NCBI GenBank assembly: GCA_025929535.1
Contig: JAICLZ010000005.1
Coordinates: forward strand, 1-64,000
Length of the DNA: 64,000 nt
Reading direction: 5' to 3'
From: Gemmatimonadaceae bacterium
Lineage (GTDB): Bacteria > Gemmatimonadota > Gemmatimonadetes > Gemmatimonadales > Gemmatimonadaceae
The notes under the pieces were generated by a model. It was given only the letters and a program-made list of their open reading frames with translations. It had not been told where the DNA came from and ran no database searches. The position numbers and the translations under genes are program-made. Below are positions 1 to 9,835 of this stretch, one piece after another (within the stretch, counting starts at the first letter, position 1; the number at the start of each line of letters is the position of its first letter).

Positions 1-1115
1 GGGACGAGCGCGGTGAGCACGTACACGTTCTTGGAGCGAATGAGCCGCCCCTGATTCGAGAAGGCGCCGAGGAACGGAGCGCCTGGGCGCTGTGCGATCT
101 CCTGCAGCCGCGCGTTGAGCATCTGATTGTACAGCGACTCGATCAGCTCGTTGCGGTAGTCGCCCACGGTTTTCTGCGGCTCGAGCGGCTGCAGGTAATA
201 AACGGCCACCGTCGACCGCGTCGCCTCGCTGTCCGTCGCTATCGTGACGAGCGTGGAATCGTGGTCGGGCACCGGAAAGCTCGGACGGGCGCGCGCGTTC
301 TTTCTCGCGGGCCAGCTCGCGAACTGCGACTTGATCATGCGCTCGACCCGAGCCTTGTCGAAGTCCCCTACCGCAACGACGGCCATGAGATCGGGGCGAT
401 ACCACTCATCATAGAAGCGCTTCACCTGCGCGCGGGGCGCCGTCTCGAGGATGTGCTTGTCGCCGATCGGAAGGCGCTGCGCATACCGCGAGCCGCTGAA
501 GATCACCGGAAACTGCTTGTCGCGCATGCGCGCCGCGGCGCCGCGGCCGAGTCGCCACTCCTCGATCACGACGCCGCGCTCGCGTGCGAGCTCGGTGGAG
601 TCGAAGGTGAGACCGCGCGACCAGTCGGCGAGAATCTGGAACCCCCTGTCGAACAGCTTCGCGCTGTCCGTGGGCACGGTGAGCTCGTAGATCGTCTCGT
701 CGAACGAGGTGGAGGCGTTGAGGTCGGCACCGAAGCGAACGCCGGTCGACTCGAGATAGTCGATGAGCTGCTGCTTCTTGAAGTGCGTGGTGCCGCTGAA
801 GGCCATGTGCTCGACCACGTGCGCGAGCCCGCGCTGTGCGCTGTCCTCGAGCACGGAGCCGGCGTTGACGACGAGCCGCAGCTCCGCGCGCTTCTCGGGC
901 TTGTGGTTGACGCGAATGTAGTAGCGCAGCCCGTTGGGCAGCGTTCCCGTGGTCACCGCCGGGTCCACCGGAAGCGGTGCGGTGAGCGGGAGCGGCGCGG
1001 CCGCGGCCGGCGCGTGCGCGGTGGACTGTGCGGCGAGCGGCGACAGCGCGAGCAGCGATGCGAGGCAAACGCCGATGCGTGATCCATGCGAAGTGAAGCT
1101 CTGAGTCATGCTCAT
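1..1115 (-). CDS. M16 family zinc peptidase (insulinase-like), C-terminus cut by window edge
   Basis: This is the N-terminal 371 or so residues of an exported M16 (pitrilysin/insulinase) metallopeptidase, which degrades peptides in the periplasm or at the outer membrane. The inverted zinc motif HxxEH is seen as HVVEH at about residues 99-103, followed by MAFSGT, which is typical of the family. An N-terminal hydrophobic stretch with LLALSPLAAQS looks like a signal peptide. ATG at 1115 was chosen; a second in-frame ATG lies at 1109. The gene sits 27 bp downstream of the M2 peptidase on the same strand, so the two are probably cotranscribed. The remainder, including the second M16 domain, lies beyond base 1. 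Confidence 0.9.
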   Translation of the reverse strand, partial: MSMTQSFTSHGSRIGVCLASLLALSPLAAQSTAHAPAAAAPLPLTAPLPVDPAVTTGTLPNGLRYYIRVNHKPEKRAELRLVVNAGSVLEDSAQRGLAHVVEHMAFSGTTHFKKQQLIDYLESTGVRFGADLNASTSFDETIYELTVPTDSAKLFDRGFQILADWSRGLTFDSTELARERGVVIEEWRLGRGAAARMRDKQFPVIFSGSRYAQRLPIGDKHILETAPRAQVKRFYDEWYRPDLMAVVAVGDFDKARVERMIKSQFASWPARKNARARPSFPVPDHDSTLVTIATDSEATRSTVAVYYLQPLEPQKTVGDYRNELIESLYNQMLNARLQEIAQRPGAPFLGAFSNQGRLIRSKNVYVLTALV

Positions 1116-1142
1116 CTGTGCGGGTGTGGAGAATGCGTGCGG

Positions 1143-2966
1143 TCAGTCCGGAAGCGTGGCGATGCGGCCGCGGTTCTGAACCTTCAGCCATTCGTACAGC
1201 GGTGCGAAATACTCGACCATCGCCTGCGCATCGAGCGGACGCCCCGTGGTCTCGCGCAGCACGTCGCGCCATGGACGGCTTTCGCCGGACCGCATGAGGG
1301 TGCGGAGAAAGTCGCCAGTCGCCTTGCTGCCGTAATAGTCCGTGTCGTGCGGATCCTGATGCAGAATGTCGCGCGCGATGTGCAGGTGCAGCTGGACGAG
1401 CAGGGCGGTGGACAGCGCGTAGTCGTAGTACTGCGCCGGATCGTCCGTGATGTGCGTTTTCGTGCAGGCGTCGCACCAGCTCTCATCGCGCGGTGAGGGA
1501 GGAACGATCCCCTGGTACTGTTTCACGTACTGCCACCAGCGGGCGTTGAACTGGTCCGCCGGCAAATCGTTCGCGTACACGTCGTGCTCCCAGTGGGTCA
1601 TGACCCCCGCTCCGAACGGCATCACGACCACGAGGTTGAGCGCCTCCTTGAGCTGCTGGGCGATGAGATCCACCTTCGCGTTGGCCGGCGCGAGCCCCCG
1701 ATCCACGAGAAAGCGCCGCTGCCCCGCGGCGATCTGCATCATCGTGCCGATCCCTTCGTGGTACGCGCGATTGGCGCCCGCGCGCAGCAGCAGCGGGATC
1801 TCCGGACGGCTGTACGCGCGAAAGTAGTAGATGTGCCCGAGCTCGTGGTGCACCGTCTCGTACCATTCCGTGTTCGGCTCGACGCTCATGAGCGAGCGAA
1901 TGTCCTTGTCCAGATCCAGATGCCACGCGCTCGCGTGCGTGTTCTTCTTGTACGGCGCGTTCGCGGGCAGCGCGTAGAGCGACGAGTTCTTCCAGAAGCT
2001 CGTGGGCAGCGTGTCGAAGCCCAGGCTCACGTAGAAACTCTCTCCCTGCCTCACCACCCACTCCGCATCGTGGGTACGGATGGCCGAATCCGCATTCAGC
2101 CCTTCCACCTGCACGAGATCCTCCCACGACTGGCCCCAGCGATTCGGCAGCCAGTCAGCGGGAATCATCTCCGGCACGGGCTGGTGGTAGCGCCTCGCCA
2201 GCTCGTACCGCGCCCACGTGTGCAGCTCGCGATAGAGCGGGCGGAGCTGCACCAGCATCGTGTCCGTGAGATGCAGCATCTCATCGGCGCTCATGCCGTA
2301 GTCCGACACGTGGTACGCGAAGAAATCCGGATACCCCATGGACTTGACGCCGCGGTTGCGCAAATCGCGGAGCTTGACCATGCCGGGCTTGAGCGCACGT
2401 CCCACTTCCTTCGATGCCTCCCACGCCGCGCGGCGCTGCGCCAGATCGGTGCTCGTGTGAAGAATGTCGTCGATGGCGTTGGGCGTCGTGGGCTTGCCGT
2501 TCAGCGAGAACTGAAAGCCATACAGCTGCTCCAGCTGCGCATTCTCGGCCACGAGCCGCTCGCGCACCACGTCGGGAATCGTCTGCGGCGCGTCGGCGGC
2601 GTTGTACTGCATGATCTCGAGCCGCCGAAGCTGAATCGGATCGAGCTCGGCACGGTGTCCGAGATACCCCTTGATGCGCTCGATGTTCTCGATGCTGCCC
2701 ACGAAGCGCGACAGCGCGAGTCCTGTTTCCCGCGCACGAACGGCGTTCGTGCTGTCACCCGCGACGATGTGGGTGTTCGAGGCCCACTGCGCGAGCTGGT
2801 TCGCGTAGTTGAGCCGTTTGAACGTGCTGTCGTACGACTCGAGATAGCTCTCCACCTCGGCCCTGAATCCGCTCGCATCGCGCGAGGGCGACGCGGCGGG
2901 AGTGTGCGAGGTTGCGCACGCGGCGAGCGCGACGAGGGTGGCCGGAATGAGTATGGAGTATCGCAT
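1143..2966 (-). CDS. M2 family peptidyl-dipeptidase (ACE-like) lipoprotein
   Basis: The 607-residue protein resembles angiotensin-converting-enzyme family M2, which removes C-terminal dipeptides using zinc. The HELGH motif (HExxH) starts at about residue 374 within HHELGHIYYF, close to the HEMGHIQYF of classic ACE enzymes, and a downstream EGIGTMM segment supplies the expected third ligand region. The N-terminus MRYSILIPATLVALAAC is a lipoprotein signal with the lipobox LAAC, so the enzyme is probably anchored at the periplasmic face of a membrane. ATG at 2966 is set by that signal peptide; the open frame continues upstream but overlaps the divergent M20 gene. The M16 peptidase follows at once. 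Confidence 0.92.
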   Translation of the reverse strand: MRYSILIPATLVALAACATSHTPAASPSRDASGFRAEVESYLESYDSTFKRLNYANQLAQWASNTHIVAGDSTNAVRARETGLALSRFVGSIENIERIKGYLGHRAELDPIQLRRLEIMQYNAADAPQTIPDVVRERLVAENAQLEQLYGFQFSLNGKPTTPNAIDDILHTSTDLAQRRAAWEASKEVGRALKPGMVKLRDLRNRGVKSMGYPDFFAYHVSDYGMSADEMLHLTDTMLVQLRPLYRELHTWARYELARRYHQPVPEMIPADWLPNRWGQSWEDLVQVEGLNADSAIRTHDAEWVVRQGESFYVSLGFDTLPTSFWKNSSLYALPANAPYKKNTHASAWHLDLDKDIRSLMSVEPNTEWYETVHHELGHIYYFRAYSRPEIPLLLRAGANRAYHEGIGTMMQIAAGQRRFLVDRGLAPANAKVDLIAQQLKEALNLVVVMPFGAGVMTHWEHDVYANDLPADQFNARWWQYVKQYQGIVPPSPRDESWCDACTKTHITDDPAQYYDYALSTALLVQLHLHIARDILHQDPHDTDYYGSKATGDFLRTLMRSGESRPWRDVLRETTGRPLDAQAMVEYFAPLYEWLKVQNRGRIATLPD

Positions 2967-2987
2967 GTGGCTGGGAGACGGGTGCCT

Positions 2988-2995
2988 GAAGATAG
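2988..2995 (-). promoter_or_regulatory. TATCTTC element upstream of the M2 peptidase
   Basis: Read on the minus strand, GTATCTTC-like sequence (CTATCTTC) lies 22 bases before the ATG at 2966. The same TATCTT string precedes hslV, chrB and the kinase gene in this window, so it may be this organism's -10 element. No convincing -35 box is seen at 16-18 bases. The call rests on recurrence only. Confidence 0.25.
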
Positions 2996-3050
2996 CGTTG
3001 AGCGTACGCTGCCGCTCTGGACAGCAACGCGGCCGCCACCAAATTGCGGC

Positions 3051-4511
3051 ATGAGAAAGATCGTGGCGGCGCTGGCCGTGCTCCTGCTGGCGCTGGTGAT
3101 CGTCGTGACCGTGCGTACAGTGCGCTTTGCGCCCGTCAGCCGCGAAGCTCGGCGGGCCCGAACGCTGCCTCCCGAAAATGATTCCCTGCTCGCGGAGCAC
3201 CTCGCCGGCGCGCTGAGATTTCCGACCATCTCGATGCAGGACTCCGGGCCGGCGCTCGCGCCCATGCGCGCACTCCACGCCTATCTCGCGCGGACGTACC
3301 CACGCACGTCTGCCGCTCTCGCGCACGAGGTCGTGGGCCCCGCCAGTCTGCTGTTCACGTGGACGGGAACCGACACGACGCTCGATCCGGTCGTCATGAT
3401 GGCGCACATGGATGTCGTGCCGGTCGAGGCAGGGACGGAGCGTGGCTGGACTCATCCGCCGTTCTCCGGCGACATTGCGGATGGATTCGTGTGGGGCCGT
3501 GGCTCGCTCGACGACAAGGTCGGCGTGCTCTCCACGCTCGAAGCCGTGGAGGCGCTCGTCACCGAGGGTCATCGCCCGCGCCGCACCATGTATCTCGCCT
3601 TCGGCGATGACGAGGAGGTGGAAGGGCACGGTGCCGCCGCCATCGTGGCGCTGCTCAAAGCTCGCGGGGCGCACCCGCTCGTCGCCATAGACGAGGGGAG
3701 CGCGATCGTGCGAGGCATCATCCCGAACGTCGCACGCCCGGCGGCACTGATCGGCATCGCCGAGAAGGGGCACATGAGCGTGCGGCTCACGGTGAGCGCT
3801 GCGGGTGGGCATTCATCCATGCCGCCCGCGCAGACCGCGGTGGGCGTTCTGGCGCAGGCGATCGACCGGCTCGAGAAGCATCCGCTCCCCGCGCGACTCG
3901 ACGGTGCAGTGGAGGGAATGCTGACGGAGCTCGGACGCGAGATGCCGTTGAGCTCCCGCATCGCGATGGCGAATCTCTGGTTGACGCGTCCTCTCCTGAT
4001 CAGGATGATGTCGCGCTCCGCCGCAACCAGTGCCTCACTTCGCACGACGACGGCCCCGACGATGATTCAGGGCAGCCCCAAGGAGAACGTGCTTCCGATT
4101 CGAGCGCAGGCCATCGTGAACTTCCGGATCATTCCCGGCGAAACTCCGGAGACGGTGCTCGAGCACGTGCGCAAGGTCGTTGACGACACCGCGGTCGCGA
4201 TCGCGCTCGCGGAGCCGCCTGCACCACCCTCCCCGGTGTCGAGCACGACGTCCGCTGCATACGAGGTGCTCGCGCGCGACATCGCGGTGCTCGAGCCGAG
4301 CGCGATCGTCGCGCCCTCGCTGGTGATCGGAGCGACGGACTCGCGCCAGTACGCCGGATATGCGCGCGACGTCTATCGTTTTCTGCCGATACGGATAGGA
4401 CCCGCCGATCTCGATCGCGTTCACGGCACGAACGAGCGGATCGGCGTTCACGACTACGCGCGCGGTGTCGCCTTCATGACGCTGCTCGTCTCCGATCTCT
4501 CCAGCCAATGA
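3051..4511 (+). CDS. M20 family metallopeptidase (carboxypeptidase S / PM20D1-like)
   Basis: The 486-residue protein has an N-terminal transmembrane or uncleaved signal segment (residues about 4-22, VAALAVLLLALVIVVTV) and an M20 catalytic domain. The metal-site motifs are present: HMDVVP, then WGRGSLDDKVG, then GDDEEVEG with the catalytic Glu. The length and these motifs fit the PM20D1/carboxypeptidase S branch, which hydrolyses N-acyl amino acids or C-terminal residues; the true substrate cannot be read from the sequence. ATG 3051 is the first start ahead of the hydrophobic segment. The gene is divergent from the M2 peptidase (84 bp gap), and its stop overlaps the start of the RDD-SpoIIM gene as ATGA. 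Confidence 0.9.
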   Translation: MRKIVAALAVLLLALVIVVTVRTVRFAPVSREARRARTLPPENDSLLAEHLAGALRFPTISMQDSGPALAPMRALHAYLARTYPRTSAALAHEVVGPASLLFTWTGTDTTLDPVVMMAHMDVVPVEAGTERGWTHPPFSGDIADGFVWGRGSLDDKVGVLSTLEAVEALVTEGHRPRRTMYLAFGDDEEVEGHGAAAIVALLKARGAHPLVAIDEGSAIVRGIIPNVARPAALIGIAEKGHMSVRLTVSAAGGHSSMPPAQTAVGVLAQAIDRLEKHPLPARLDGAVEGMLTELGREMPLSSRIAMANLWLTRPLLIRMMSRSAATSASLRTTTAPTMIQGSPKENVLPIRAQAIVNFRIIPGETPETVLEHVRKVVDDTAVAIALAEPPAPPSPVSSTTSAAYEVLARDIAVLEPSAIVAPSLVIGATDSRQYAGYARDVYRFLPIRIGPADLDRVHGTNERIGVHDYARGVAFMTLLVSDLSSQ

Positions 4512-6349
4512 CACCCGTCTCCCTGGAGCGGCGCGTCGAGATCGAGACGCCCGAGCAGACCGTGCTGTCGTACACGCTCGCGGGCGTGGGCTCGCGGGCG
4601 TCCGCGGCGATCATCGACCTGCTCATGATCGTCCTCATCGAGCTCGCGATCACCATCCTCCTGTCCGAAACGGTCGGCGTCTTTCACGGGCGCTCGTCGA
4701 GCGTGCAGCGAATGTCGAGTGCGTGGGTGATAGCCGTGGTCGGACTGATCGGCTTCGGACTCCTCTGGGGCTACTACGTGTTCTTCGAGGCGATCTGGGA
4801 CGGCCAGACGCCGGGAAAGCGCTGGTTGCACATCCGTGTCGTTCAGGACGGCGGATACTCGGTGTCGTTCGGCGCCTCCGCGGTGCGGAATCTCGTGCGC
4901 ATCGTGGATATCCAGCCGGTGCCGTTCTACGGTGTCGGTCTGGTGAGCATGATCGTCTCCAAGTCCGGCAAACGGCTCGGCGACATCGCGGCGGGTACGA
5001 TCGTGGTGCACGAGCAGCGCGCGCTCCTCACGGCAGCCGTGCACAGCGTTCCCGCCGCCGCCACCGCGCCCGCGATCACGTCGCGGCTCACCGAGGAGGA
5101 GTTCGCGCTGCTCGGCAGATTCATCGCGCGGCGTACGCAGCTCGACCAGGCGCTGCAGGCGAGCTTCACGTCGCAGCTCGAAGCGCGCTTCCGCAAGCAG
5201 CTTCCCGAGGATGTTCGCGGTGCGACCGCCAAGCTGATCAGGCTCTTCGAGATGGAGAGCGATGCGCGCGCCCGAGGCCTTCCCGCGCCGGGTGCGAAGG
5301 GCGCCGCGCGCGAGCGGCATGCGATCGTCGCGATCAACGCCGAGCGCTGGAGGGAGTTCTCGAACGCACTCTCGGCGGCGCAGCGCTCGGGGCTGCGCGC
5401 GATGTCGCCCGACGAGGTCAGTCGGCTCGTCTCGCTCTACCGCGAGGTCTCGACGGATCTCGCGCGGCTTCGCACGGCCTCCGAGAGCGAGGATCAGGAC
5501 GCGATCTTCTACGTGAGCCGGCTGCTGGGCGCGGGGCACAACTTTCTGTATCGCCAGCACAGCCTTTCCGCGAAGGACGTGTGGCGCTTTCTCTCACTCT
5601 CCGTGCCACGCGAGATACGCCGGTCGGCACGCTACATCGTGGCCGGAGCGCTCTTTCTGTTCGGGCCCATGCTGATCACCTACGTGGCAGTCGTTCGGCA
5701 TCCGGAGCTCGAGCGCCGCCTGAATCCGCCGAACATGATCGACCGCGTGATCGAGGATGCGCACGGAGACAGTCTCGGCAAGCACGAGTACGTCGCCATC
5801 AAGGATTTCGAGCGTCCGGTGATGGCGAGCAGCATCATCGCGAACAACGTGCAGGTGACGTACGCGGTGTTCGCATTCGGAATCACCGCCGGGCTGATGA
5901 CCCTCCTGATGCTGATTCTGAACGGGGTGGGGATTGGTGCGGCGATGGCGCTGTACACGAATCACGGCGTCTTTCACCTGATTCGGGACTTCGTGGTCGC
6001 GCACAGTGTGCTCGAGCTCAGCGCGATCTGCATCGCCGCGGGGGGAGGATTTCTGCTCGCGATGGCCTTGCTGCTCCCTGGCGTGCACACGAGGCGCGAG
6101 GCCTTCGTGCTCAACGGGCGGCGCGCGATTCGGCTCATCACCGCCTCCACGCTGATGCTGCTCGGCGCTGGCACCATCGAGGGGCTGATCTCCCCGCGCA
6201 CGGACATTCCGTTCGCGGTGAAGGCCAGCGTGTCGGCGGCCACCGCGATCCTCCTCGCGTTCTGGTTCTCGCGAGGGCGTGGTGATGACGAGGAGCTCGC
6301 CGCCGAGGACTTCGCCTACAGTGAGCCGCGGGCCTTCAGCTCGAGATAG
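4508..6349 (+). CDS. RDD domain fused to SpoIIM-like (DUF95) membrane protein
   Basis: The 613-residue protein joins two membrane domains usually encoded by neighbouring genes. Residues about 15-180 are an RDD domain (ASAAIIDLLMI, then GQTPGKRWLHIRVV, then KRLGDIAAGTIVV). A largely helical linker (about 195-340) follows, and residues about 345-590 match the stage II sporulation protein M family, with several membrane spans and the segment ANNVQVTYAVFAFGIT. Such genes normally accompany MoxR/DUF58/DUF4129 clusters, which is the context here, although this gene faces the cluster instead of joining it. Its function is unknown; the family's sporulation name does not imply sporulation here. The 3' end overlaps the DUF58 gene tail-to-tail by 34 bases. 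Confidence 0.88.
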   Translation: MTPVSLERRVEIETPEQTVLSYTLAGVGSRASAAIIDLLMIVLIELAITILLSETVGVFHGRSSSVQRMSSAWVIAVVGLIGFGLLWGYYVFFEAIWDGQTPGKRWLHIRVVQDGGYSVSFGASAVRNLVRIVDIQPVPFYGVGLVSMIVSKSGKRLGDIAAGTIVVHEQRALLTAAVHSVPAAATAPAITSRLTEEEFALLGRFIARRTQLDQALQASFTSQLEARFRKQLPEDVRGATAKLIRLFEMESDARARGLPAPGAKGAARERHAIVAINAERWREFSNALSAAQRSGLRAMSPDEVSRLVSLYREVSTDLARLRTASESEDQDAIFYVSRLLGAGHNFLYRQHSLSAKDVWRFLSLSVPREIRRSARYIVAGALFLFGPMLITYVAVVRHPELERRLNPPNMIDRVIEDAHGDSLGKHEYVAIKDFERPVMASSIIANNVQVTYAVFAFGITAGLMTLLMLILNGVGIGAAMALYTNHGVFHLIRDFVVAHSVLELSAICIAAGGGFLLAMALLLPGVHTRREAFVLNGRRAIRLITASTLMLLGAGTIEGLISPRTDIPFAVKASVSAATAILLAFWFSRGRGDDEELAAEDFAYSEPRAFSSR

Positions 6350-7665
6350 TGGTTCACCACCGCCGTCGCGAGCTTCTTCGGCGATACATCGAGCACGGAG
6401 ACTCCCGCGCGCCGCATGCGCACGATCGCCTCGTGCCGCGCCCCGAGCAGCTCCTCCGCAGCCACGCTCGCGTAGAGATCGCTCGAGGAGCTGTGCTCGG
6501 ACGGCACGGCCGCACTCACCAGCTCATCGTTTCTGAGCGCTACGACGACGAGCAGATGCCGCATCGCGCTCCGCACGGTGTGCGCAATCACCGCCTGCGA
6601 TGAGCGCGGGTCGATCACGTCGGTGATGAGCACGATGAGCGAGCGCTTGCGATGCCGCGTCGCGAGGGTGCGAAACGCCGATGCGTAGTCCGGCTCCGTG
6701 AGCGTCGCGTGCGCAGGGATGAGTGCCTGACGAATCGCCCGCATCGCCTTCTCGCCGCGCGCGGGCGGAACGAACGCGCGCAGCTCGTTGTCGAAGAGAA
6801 GCAGCCCGACCTGATCGCCCGCCTGCACGGCCACCGATGCGAGGAGCGTCGCGGCCGAGAGCGCGTACTCGAACCGCGGCACTCCGGACGCGAGCTGCGT
6901 CATCATGCGCCCGGCATCGACTGCGATCATCATCGTCTGCCCCTGCTCGACCGTGTACTCGCGCGTCATGAGCTTCTGGCGCCGCGCCGTTGCCTTCCAG
7001 TCGACGTGACGCGGATCGTCTCCAACGGAATATTCGCGCAGCGAGGCGAAGCTGCTTCCCTCGCCGCGGCGCCGGATCGAGCGAATCCCCGCGTCGCGGA
7101 GGCGATGCTGCACCGCGAGCAGCCGCAGCTGCCGCACGCCGGCGAGCGACGGCGTGACGAGCACCGAATCCGGCGGCTCGAAGCGCAGGCTCCGCTGCAC
7201 GAGCCCGAGCACGCCGTTGATGCGAAGCACCACAGCGCCGAGTGGCCACGAGCCGCGCTCGCGCGCGACGAAGGTGAAGGGGACGCTCGTCTCGGCGTTG
7301 GCGCCGAGCGTGTGCATCGCCCCGCGCGGCTCGGGGGACTCGATAATTCGCGGGAGCGAGTCAAAGAGCGAGAAGCGCAGCGCGCGAACCGCCGTGGATC
7401 TCACGCGATATTCGCCGCGCTCCTTGTCGCCGAGTCCGACGTTCGCGGGCACGATCCGCTGCGCCCGGATCTGCCACCTGGCGGGGAGGAGCAGCATGTC
7501 GACCAGCACCAGGAGCGCGAGTGCGAGCAGCGGGTACACCGCCGCGGCCTCGGAGATGAGCCAGAGTGGCGAGAGCACGATGACCAGCGCCACGAGCCGG
7601 CGCGTCGGGATGATCGCCACCATCGCCCGACCGATCGCCGCGAGCACTCCCCGTGCGGTGATCAC
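6316..7665 (-). CDS. DUF58 domain protein (von Willebrand factor A-like)
   Basis: The 449-residue protein has two N-terminal membrane segments (residues about 12-55) and a DUF58 core. The family signature is clear: EYSVGDDPRHVDWKATAR, followed by a VWA-like region with DAGRMM and a late VLITDVIDP strand. DUF58 proteins act with MoxR AAA+ ATPases, which are thought to remodel or insert metal-binding partners; the client here is unknown. The start is taken as GTG 7665 because it forms a GTGA overlap with the MoxR stop, a pattern seen repeatedly in this genome. An ATG sits about 14 codons further in. Confidence 0.9.
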   Translation of the reverse strand: MITARGVLAAIGRAMVAIIPTRRLVALVIVLSPLWLISEAAAVYPLLALALLVLVDMLLLPARWQIRAQRIVPANVGLGDKERGEYRVRSTAVRALRFSLFDSLPRIIESPEPRGAMHTLGANAETSVPFTFVARERGSWPLGAVVLRINGVLGLVQRSLRFEPPDSVLVTPSLAGVRQLRLLAVQHRLRDAGIRSIRRRGEGSSFASLREYSVGDDPRHVDWKATARRQKLMTREYTVEQGQTMMIAVDAGRMMTQLASGVPRFEYALSAATLLASVAVQAGDQVGLLLFDNELRAFVPPARGEKAMRAIRQALIPAHATLTEPDYASAFRTLATRHRKRSLIVLITDVIDPRSSQAVIAHTVRSAMRHLLVVVALRNDELVSAAVPSEHSSSSDLYASVAAEELLGARHEAIVRMRRAGVSVLDVSPKKLATAVVNHYLELKARGSL

Positions 7666-8621
7666 TTGGGTGCCACGATGCGCGTGAGAAGTGCGTCGAG
7701 CACGTCGTCGCTGCTGCGCCCTTCGATCTCCGCCTCGGGAGAGACCATCACGCGATGGCGCAGCACCGGCAACGCGAACTGCTTCACATCGTCGGGCGTC
7801 GCAAACTCGCGACCGGCGAGAAGCGCAGCCGCGCGCGCCGTGCGAAAGAGCGCGACGCTCGCGCGTGGCGATCCGCCCAGCGTGAGCGACGGATCCTCGC
7901 GCGTGGCGCGCACGATGTCCGCGATGTACTCGCGCACCTCGGGGGCGACGCGCACGCCGTCCACGGCGCCGCGCAGCTCCCGGCACGATACCTCGTCGAG
8001 CACCGGCGCGGGCCGTACATCGGACGCACGCTCGGCGTCGAAGCCGCGCGAGTAGTTGTCGAGCATCCCGAGCTCCGCATTGCGCGACGGATAGGTCACG
8101 CGAATCTTGAGCAGGAAGCGATCGAGCTGTGCCTCGGGAAGCGGGTAGGTGCCCTCGTACTCCACGGGGTTCTGGGTCGCGAACACCGTGAAGAGATCGC
8201 CGAGCGATCGGCCCTCGCCGTCGATGGTGACCTGCCGCTCGCCCATGGCCTCGAGGAGCGCCGCCTGCGTTTTTGCGGGAGCGCGATTGATCTCATCGGC
8301 GAGCAGGAGATCGGTGAACACCGGGCCCGCGCGGAACTCCGACGAGCGGCCACCGTCGCGGAGCACGTTGATCCCCGTGATGTCGGCGGGCATGAGGTCC
8401 GGCGTGAACTGGATGCGCCCGAAACGCGTGTTGAGCGCACCCGCGAGCACGCGCACGAGGAGCGTCTTCGCGGTGCCAGGCACGCCCTCGAGCAGCGCGT
8501 GCCCGCGCGCGAGGAAGGCGACGAGTGCCTCGTCGATCACACCCTCCTGTCCGATGACCCGCTCCGACACCACCGCGCGCACGCGCGCCAGCGAGTCGGT
8601 GATCTGCTCTGGTGTGATCAC
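7662..8621 (-). CDS. MoxR family AAA+ ATPase
   Basis: The 319-residue AAA+ ATPase shows Walker A GVPGTAKT, Walker B LLLADEINRAPAKTQAALLEAM, sensor-1 ATQNPVEYEGTYPLPEAQLDRF and a C-terminal lid ending in PVLRHRVMVSPEAEIEG. All of these are diagnostic of MoxR. It is cytosolic and presumably drives conformational work on the VWA/DUF58 partner encoded immediately downstream. GTG 8621 overlaps the stop of the DUF4350 gene (GTGA). A second MoxR paralogue begins at the right edge of the window. Confidence 0.95.
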   Translation of the reverse strand: MITPEQITDSLARVRAVVSERVIGQEGVIDEALVAFLARGHALLEGVPGTAKTLLVRVLAGALNTRFGRIQFTPDLMPADITGINVLRDGGRSSEFRAGPVFTDLLLADEINRAPAKTQAALLEAMGERQVTIDGEGRSLGDLFTVFATQNPVEYEGTYPLPEAQLDRFLLKIRVTYPSRNAELGMLDNYSRGFDAERASDVRPAPVLDEVSCRELRGAVDGVRVAPEVREYIADIVRATREDPSLTLGGSPRASVALFRTARAAALLAGREFATPDDVKQFALPVLRHRVMVSPEAEIEGRSSDDVLDALLTRIVAPK

Positions 8622-9835
8622 GTGATGAAGTTCCTCTCGATGTGGTCGATCGCCGCTCCGGCCGAAACCAGTTGCTCGGTCGAGGGCTTGTTGGCGAGCG
8701 CGTTCGTCAGAACGTCGATGTCCTTGCCGAGCGCGGGCATGCGTGCACGCAGAAGTGCGAGATACGCGTCGTCGCCGAGCTGCGGAGTGGTGCCCAGCGG
8801 ATGGCGGCGGCGCACGCCGCGCACGAGTCGCTGCGCGGCGAGACCCGTAGCGCCGATCGCTTCGTACGCGCGGGACAGCGCGCTCACGTGCTCCAGCGGC
8901 GATCGGCGCTCGTATCGGGCGCGGGAAACGGGCGCGATGGGGCGCACGCCAATGACGAGCAGATAGAGCAGCGCGGCGGCTGCGAGCTGCAGAATCGTGC
9001 GCCCCCACGTCGTCCCGAACAGCGCGTCGCGGAGCACGGCCACGGTGGAGGTGCGCTCGCCGAAGCCCTGGTGGTATTCGTCGAACACGATCGGGGAGCG
9101 CCTGGTGGAGTCGACATGCTCGAGGACGCGCACCGCCAGCACCGCGCCCGCCATCTTGCGAAGCACATCGTTGCGAAGGAAGGTGGGGTCCGCGATCGCG
9201 ACGACCTGTCCCCGACCCACGGGGAGAATTGCGATCTCGGGCTTGATGTCTCTCTTGTCGACGTAGAGCAGCGTTCGTGCGCGTGCCGGCCACGTGCCGA
9301 CGGAATCGGAGTCGGTGGGCGGCGTGCCCTCGAGATACTGGTGAAAGCTGCGCGCGCTCAGCTCGCCGAACACCTCGCGCACCGAGTCGACGCGATCGGC
9401 CGATCCGAAGAGCGAGTCGGACGTCGGCCGCAGCGGGATGAAGGTTCTCCGCGAAGTCTGCACGCCGATGGAATCCGCGATCGCGCTTCCACGCTCGGGT
9501 ACGACGATCGCGTTCGCACCGTGTCGAACGCTTTCGAGCAGCGTGTGAATCTCGTGTGCGCTCGGGTCGAGCGGCGTGCCGAGCATCACGTAGGTGGCGG
9601 TCGTGTCGAGCAGCCCCGTGTACGGAGCGAGACGCTCGCTCGTGTGCCAGCCCAGGCGATCGAGCACCGCGCGAAAACCCTGCGCACCATCGATCGCGCG
9701 CGAGCGCGTGCTGAGCTCGCGCCCCAGGCTTTCCTCGCCGGAGGGCGCCAGGATCGCCGTGATGACGAGAATCACCACCAGCACGGGAAGTACGATTCGA
9801 GGGCTGAGCCACCACGCCCTGGAGCGCTCAGCCAT
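8618..9835 (-). CDS. DUF4350 domain membrane protein
   Basis: The 405-residue protein has one N-terminal membrane span (residues about 12-30), an extracytoplasmic domain of the DUF4350 type (GAQGFRAVLDRLGW and the IVFDEYHQGFG segment) and a second span near residues 275-295 (LAAAALLYLLVIGV) before a helical cytosolic tail. DUF4350 proteins are regular members of MoxR-DUF58-DUF4129 operons and have no defined biochemical role. It overlaps the DUF4129 gene by 8 bases and the MoxR gene by 4. Confidence 0.85.
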   Translation of the reverse strand: MAERSRAWWLSPRIVLPVLVVILVITAILAPSGEESLGRELSTRSRAIDGAQGFRAVLDRLGWHTSERLAPYTGLLDTTATYVMLGTPLDPSAHEIHTLLESVRHGANAIVVPERGSAIADSIGVQTSRRTFIPLRPTSDSLFGSADRVDSVREVFGELSARSFHQYLEGTPPTDSDSVGTWPARARTLLYVDKRDIKPEIAILPVGRGQVVAIADPTFLRNDVLRKMAGAVLAVRVLEHVDSTRRSPIVFDEYHQGFGERTSTVAVLRDALFGTTWGRTILQLAAAALLYLLVIGVRPIAPVSRARYERRSPLEHVSALSRAYEAIGATGLAAQRLVRGVRRRHPLGTTPQLGDDAYLALLRARMPALGKDIDVLTNALANKPSTEQLVSAGAAIDHIERNFIT